Below are positions 30,059 to 32,048 of a stretch of 32,048 nt of DNA, one piece after another. Within the stretch, counting starts at the first letter, position 1; each line of letters opens with the position of its first letter. This DNA is from Gnetum montanum (Eukaryota > Streptophyta > Gnetopsida > Gnetales > Gnetaceae): the NCBI GenBank assembly GCA_015680685.1, contig MNCI01003833.1, positions 32,805-64,852 on the forward strand. The letters are read 5' to 3'. The notes beneath the pieces are model-generated. The model did no database searches and was not told where the DNA came from. It worked only from the letters and a program-made list of their open reading frames with translations. The position numbers and the translations under genes are program-made.

Positions 30059-32048
30059 GAATGGGCACATCCTAGGGACATGGGATTATTAGAAACAACT
30101 CTTTTACATTGATGAACCAAAAAATGAACTATTTGCATTCAATGTTGAATACCATGACTTTGTTCTTTAGGTCCTAGTAGTCATTCTTTCGCTTGGCTAG
30201 CTTCTCTATGATTGATCGTTGATCTCTAAACCATGCTCTAAGAACTTTGAGTTCAGCATTTGTAGTCTCAAGCTTCTACTTGGTGTCTTTATGGTGCTTG
30301 AACTTGGCCTCTTATAAAAAATACAAGCTAGCCACTTGCTTCTCCAACTTTAACCATGACTGTTCACTAGTCAACATTGTGAGGCTTACATATCGAAGAT
30401 TTTCCAACTCCATATATTTTATCATTTCTTTGTTTTACAATTCATTTACGTGGATCTCTACTTTGTTGTAGGTGTCGATCCCATCAATGATGGGTTGCCA
30501 AACTTCTCTTCCCTACTGTAGTTGCTAGAGGGATTCATTCATTTTTACCTTTGCCATCTAAATGTATTTTTCATTAACTTCCTTTTGCGAGCCAACCTAT
30601 TCTCTATAGTAATTCTTCACTTTTTTGAACTTCAGAGCCTCATTCTTCTAAGCGATGATTTCAGTGGTAGACTTCTAATGCAAGGCACACACTTCCTTCA
30701 TTGATAGATTTTGATTTTTTACAAGCAATATTTTCAATTTAGTTTCACCCTAATAAGTTGCCCCTATTATTGATGAATAAATTCTTGTATTTGGTCCTTT
30801 TGATCATGAACATTTTGCAAATGATGATTTTGTGTGGTTAGGGTCTCATTCTCCTAGTGCATCTGTGCCAAGCCCTTTTGAATTAAATACATTTTTTCTT
30901 CAGCTATGGATTGGTTGAAGATGGTCATAACTGCTTCTCCTTAGCCTTCTAGAATTATTCCTAAAGTTTTTTGAAAGCTTCATTTCTTATTACTATTGGG
31001 TTGAGGATTGCAGGATTAGCAAGCTAGGCATGTAGTTTGGTAGCCTTTGTGGCCAATTATTAGTTTTTTTCTTAAGCTATTTTAAGTTGCCCCTTCAAAA
31101 TAATGCACTTGCCCCTTACATTCAATAGCTTTGACTAGGTTGCAGTGATGTCTTCTAAAAAATCAAAGATGTCCAAAATTGGATGCCCAATTCCCACCAG
31201 TCATTCTAGCAATTCTTCATGTTAGGCTACATTTAACTTTTTTCTAACCATGCGTATGGACATCTACATGTCTTGAAGTGTAGATACATTTGGTATAGAC
31301 ACCATAAGTATATTTAATGATTTAGCTACATGGTTAGCAACAACTTTAGCTATAGTTTCCTTCTCTTGGTGTTGCATCACCAAAATAGTTGCCCCTTCAC
31401 CTTCCTTCAAATGCACCAAGAAATTGATGGCATTCCTAGAGATTTTTGGGAATAGGTGATGTTGAAATAAGAATACTACTACCATCCAAGCCTTGGGATT
31501 TGACCTCCAAGTAGCTACATTCACTAGGAAGAGAAGATTGGCCCACCATTCTCTATCTAGCTAACTATTCAAGACACCTCATTAAGGTGACTCATCATTG
31601 GTCAATATACAGATGGATTTTTCCCGCTCATTCTTGCATATTCTCTTGCTCACTCAAGTGTTACTCTCATATTTTGCATAATTGCTTAATGGCTATGTAG
31701 GCCTCTAGCATTCTTTCTTAAGTAGGTGATGGTGGTGGTTGCTCCTCTTCTTAGGTCATCACTTGTATTTTATCTTAAAGGAGCATGCTTGATGATATCA
31801 TTGGAGTGGTGGATGATGCCTACCATTTTGCAAATTTTTTGAATGAGGCATGGAAAGGGAAAGGTTTTCCTTCCACATTCATTTTCCTTGAAGCACTTCG
31901 AGATCTCTAAGTAAATTAGTTGTGTAAGGTTGATAGGAAATTTCCTGCTTAGAGTAGTGAATGCTCAGGTGGAGAAAGCAGTCACATTGCTTGGCCTCAT
32001 TTTTGGATTAAGGTGATAGGCCATAATTTTGAAATAAATTCACTCCAC
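30059..32048 (-). pseudogene. B2 reading frame, 5' fragment (coiled-coil type, runs off window)
   Basis: Minus-strand translation gives long coding-like stretches broken by stops and some frameshifts. The upstream end (31900-32030) has KFPINLTQLIYLEISKCFKE and CGRKTFPFHASF, a pattern seen in accessory ORFs of plant retrotransposons. 31264-31560 has REWWANLLFLVNVATWRSNP followed by a helical part. 30170-30540 is Glu/Lys/Leu-rich and coiled-coil-like (IIDGIDTYNKVEIHVNEL, LETTNAELKVLRAW). The 3' end joins the fragment at 28799-28923. The stops I checked are TAA, TAG or TGA that derive from CAA, CAG or CGA by one C-to-T change. The product might be an env-like or accessory ORF of element B2; no named domain is certain. 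Confidence 0.6.

Overview
The window is plant nuclear repeat DNA, apparently from a seed plant with a large genome (conifer-like in style, but the species cannot be read from the sequence). I found no intact host gene, rRNA, tRNA or CRISPR array. Almost everything belongs to nested, decayed Ty3/Gypsy LTR retrotransposons of two families. Family A has LTRs of 1.1-2.1 kb that start TGAAACACC and end TACA or a decayed form of it. Family B has LTRs of about 0.92 kb that start TGATGA and end TCATCA (read in element sense).

Layout from the left: 1-607 is the 3' end of a + strand family A element (A1) whose 3' LTR is 608-2469. 2470-4315 is the 5' end of a minus-strand family B element (B1: gag-like remnant, PBS, 5' LTR). 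4316-6827 is unassigned AT-rich DNA with a degenerate 32-bp repeat. 6828-7747 is the 3' LTR of a second minus-strand family B element (B2), whose interior carries a coiled-coil-type reading frame running off the right edge of the window.

Two family A copies sit inside the B2 reading frame. One is a full-length minus-strand element (A2, 8079-28798). The other is a + strand solo LTR (28924-30053) with a perfect GGTTG target-site duplication. Removing both copies, with one duplication copy each, restores one reading frame across the breakpoints.

A2 reads, in minus orientation: 5' LTR, PBS, repeat-rich leader, gag-pro, a gap of about 7.6 kb, RT, RNase H, a second (archaeal-type) RNase H, integrase, PPT and 3' LTR. 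The dual RNase H and the gag CxxH...GH pattern point to the Tat lineage. The PRO-RT gap is bounded by a strong splice donor and a good acceptor, as in Ogre-type Tat elements. Inside it, on the opposite strand, lies a second gene of eight exons and about 980 codons, with seven short GT-AG introns, a clear stop and a poly(A) signal. A family A solo LTR (16445-17909, perfect ATGTT duplication) landed just upstream of it. This antisense, intron-containing passenger gene inside a retrotransposon intron is the most unusual thing in the window. All coding regions are dead: most premature stops are one C-to-T step from CAA, CAG or CGA, the signature expected of methylated, silenced transposons.

The family A LTRs also carry fast-changing palindromic U3 arrays. 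Each copy has a different repeat, but the words AGCGTA/TACGCT or CACGCT/AGCGTG recur.
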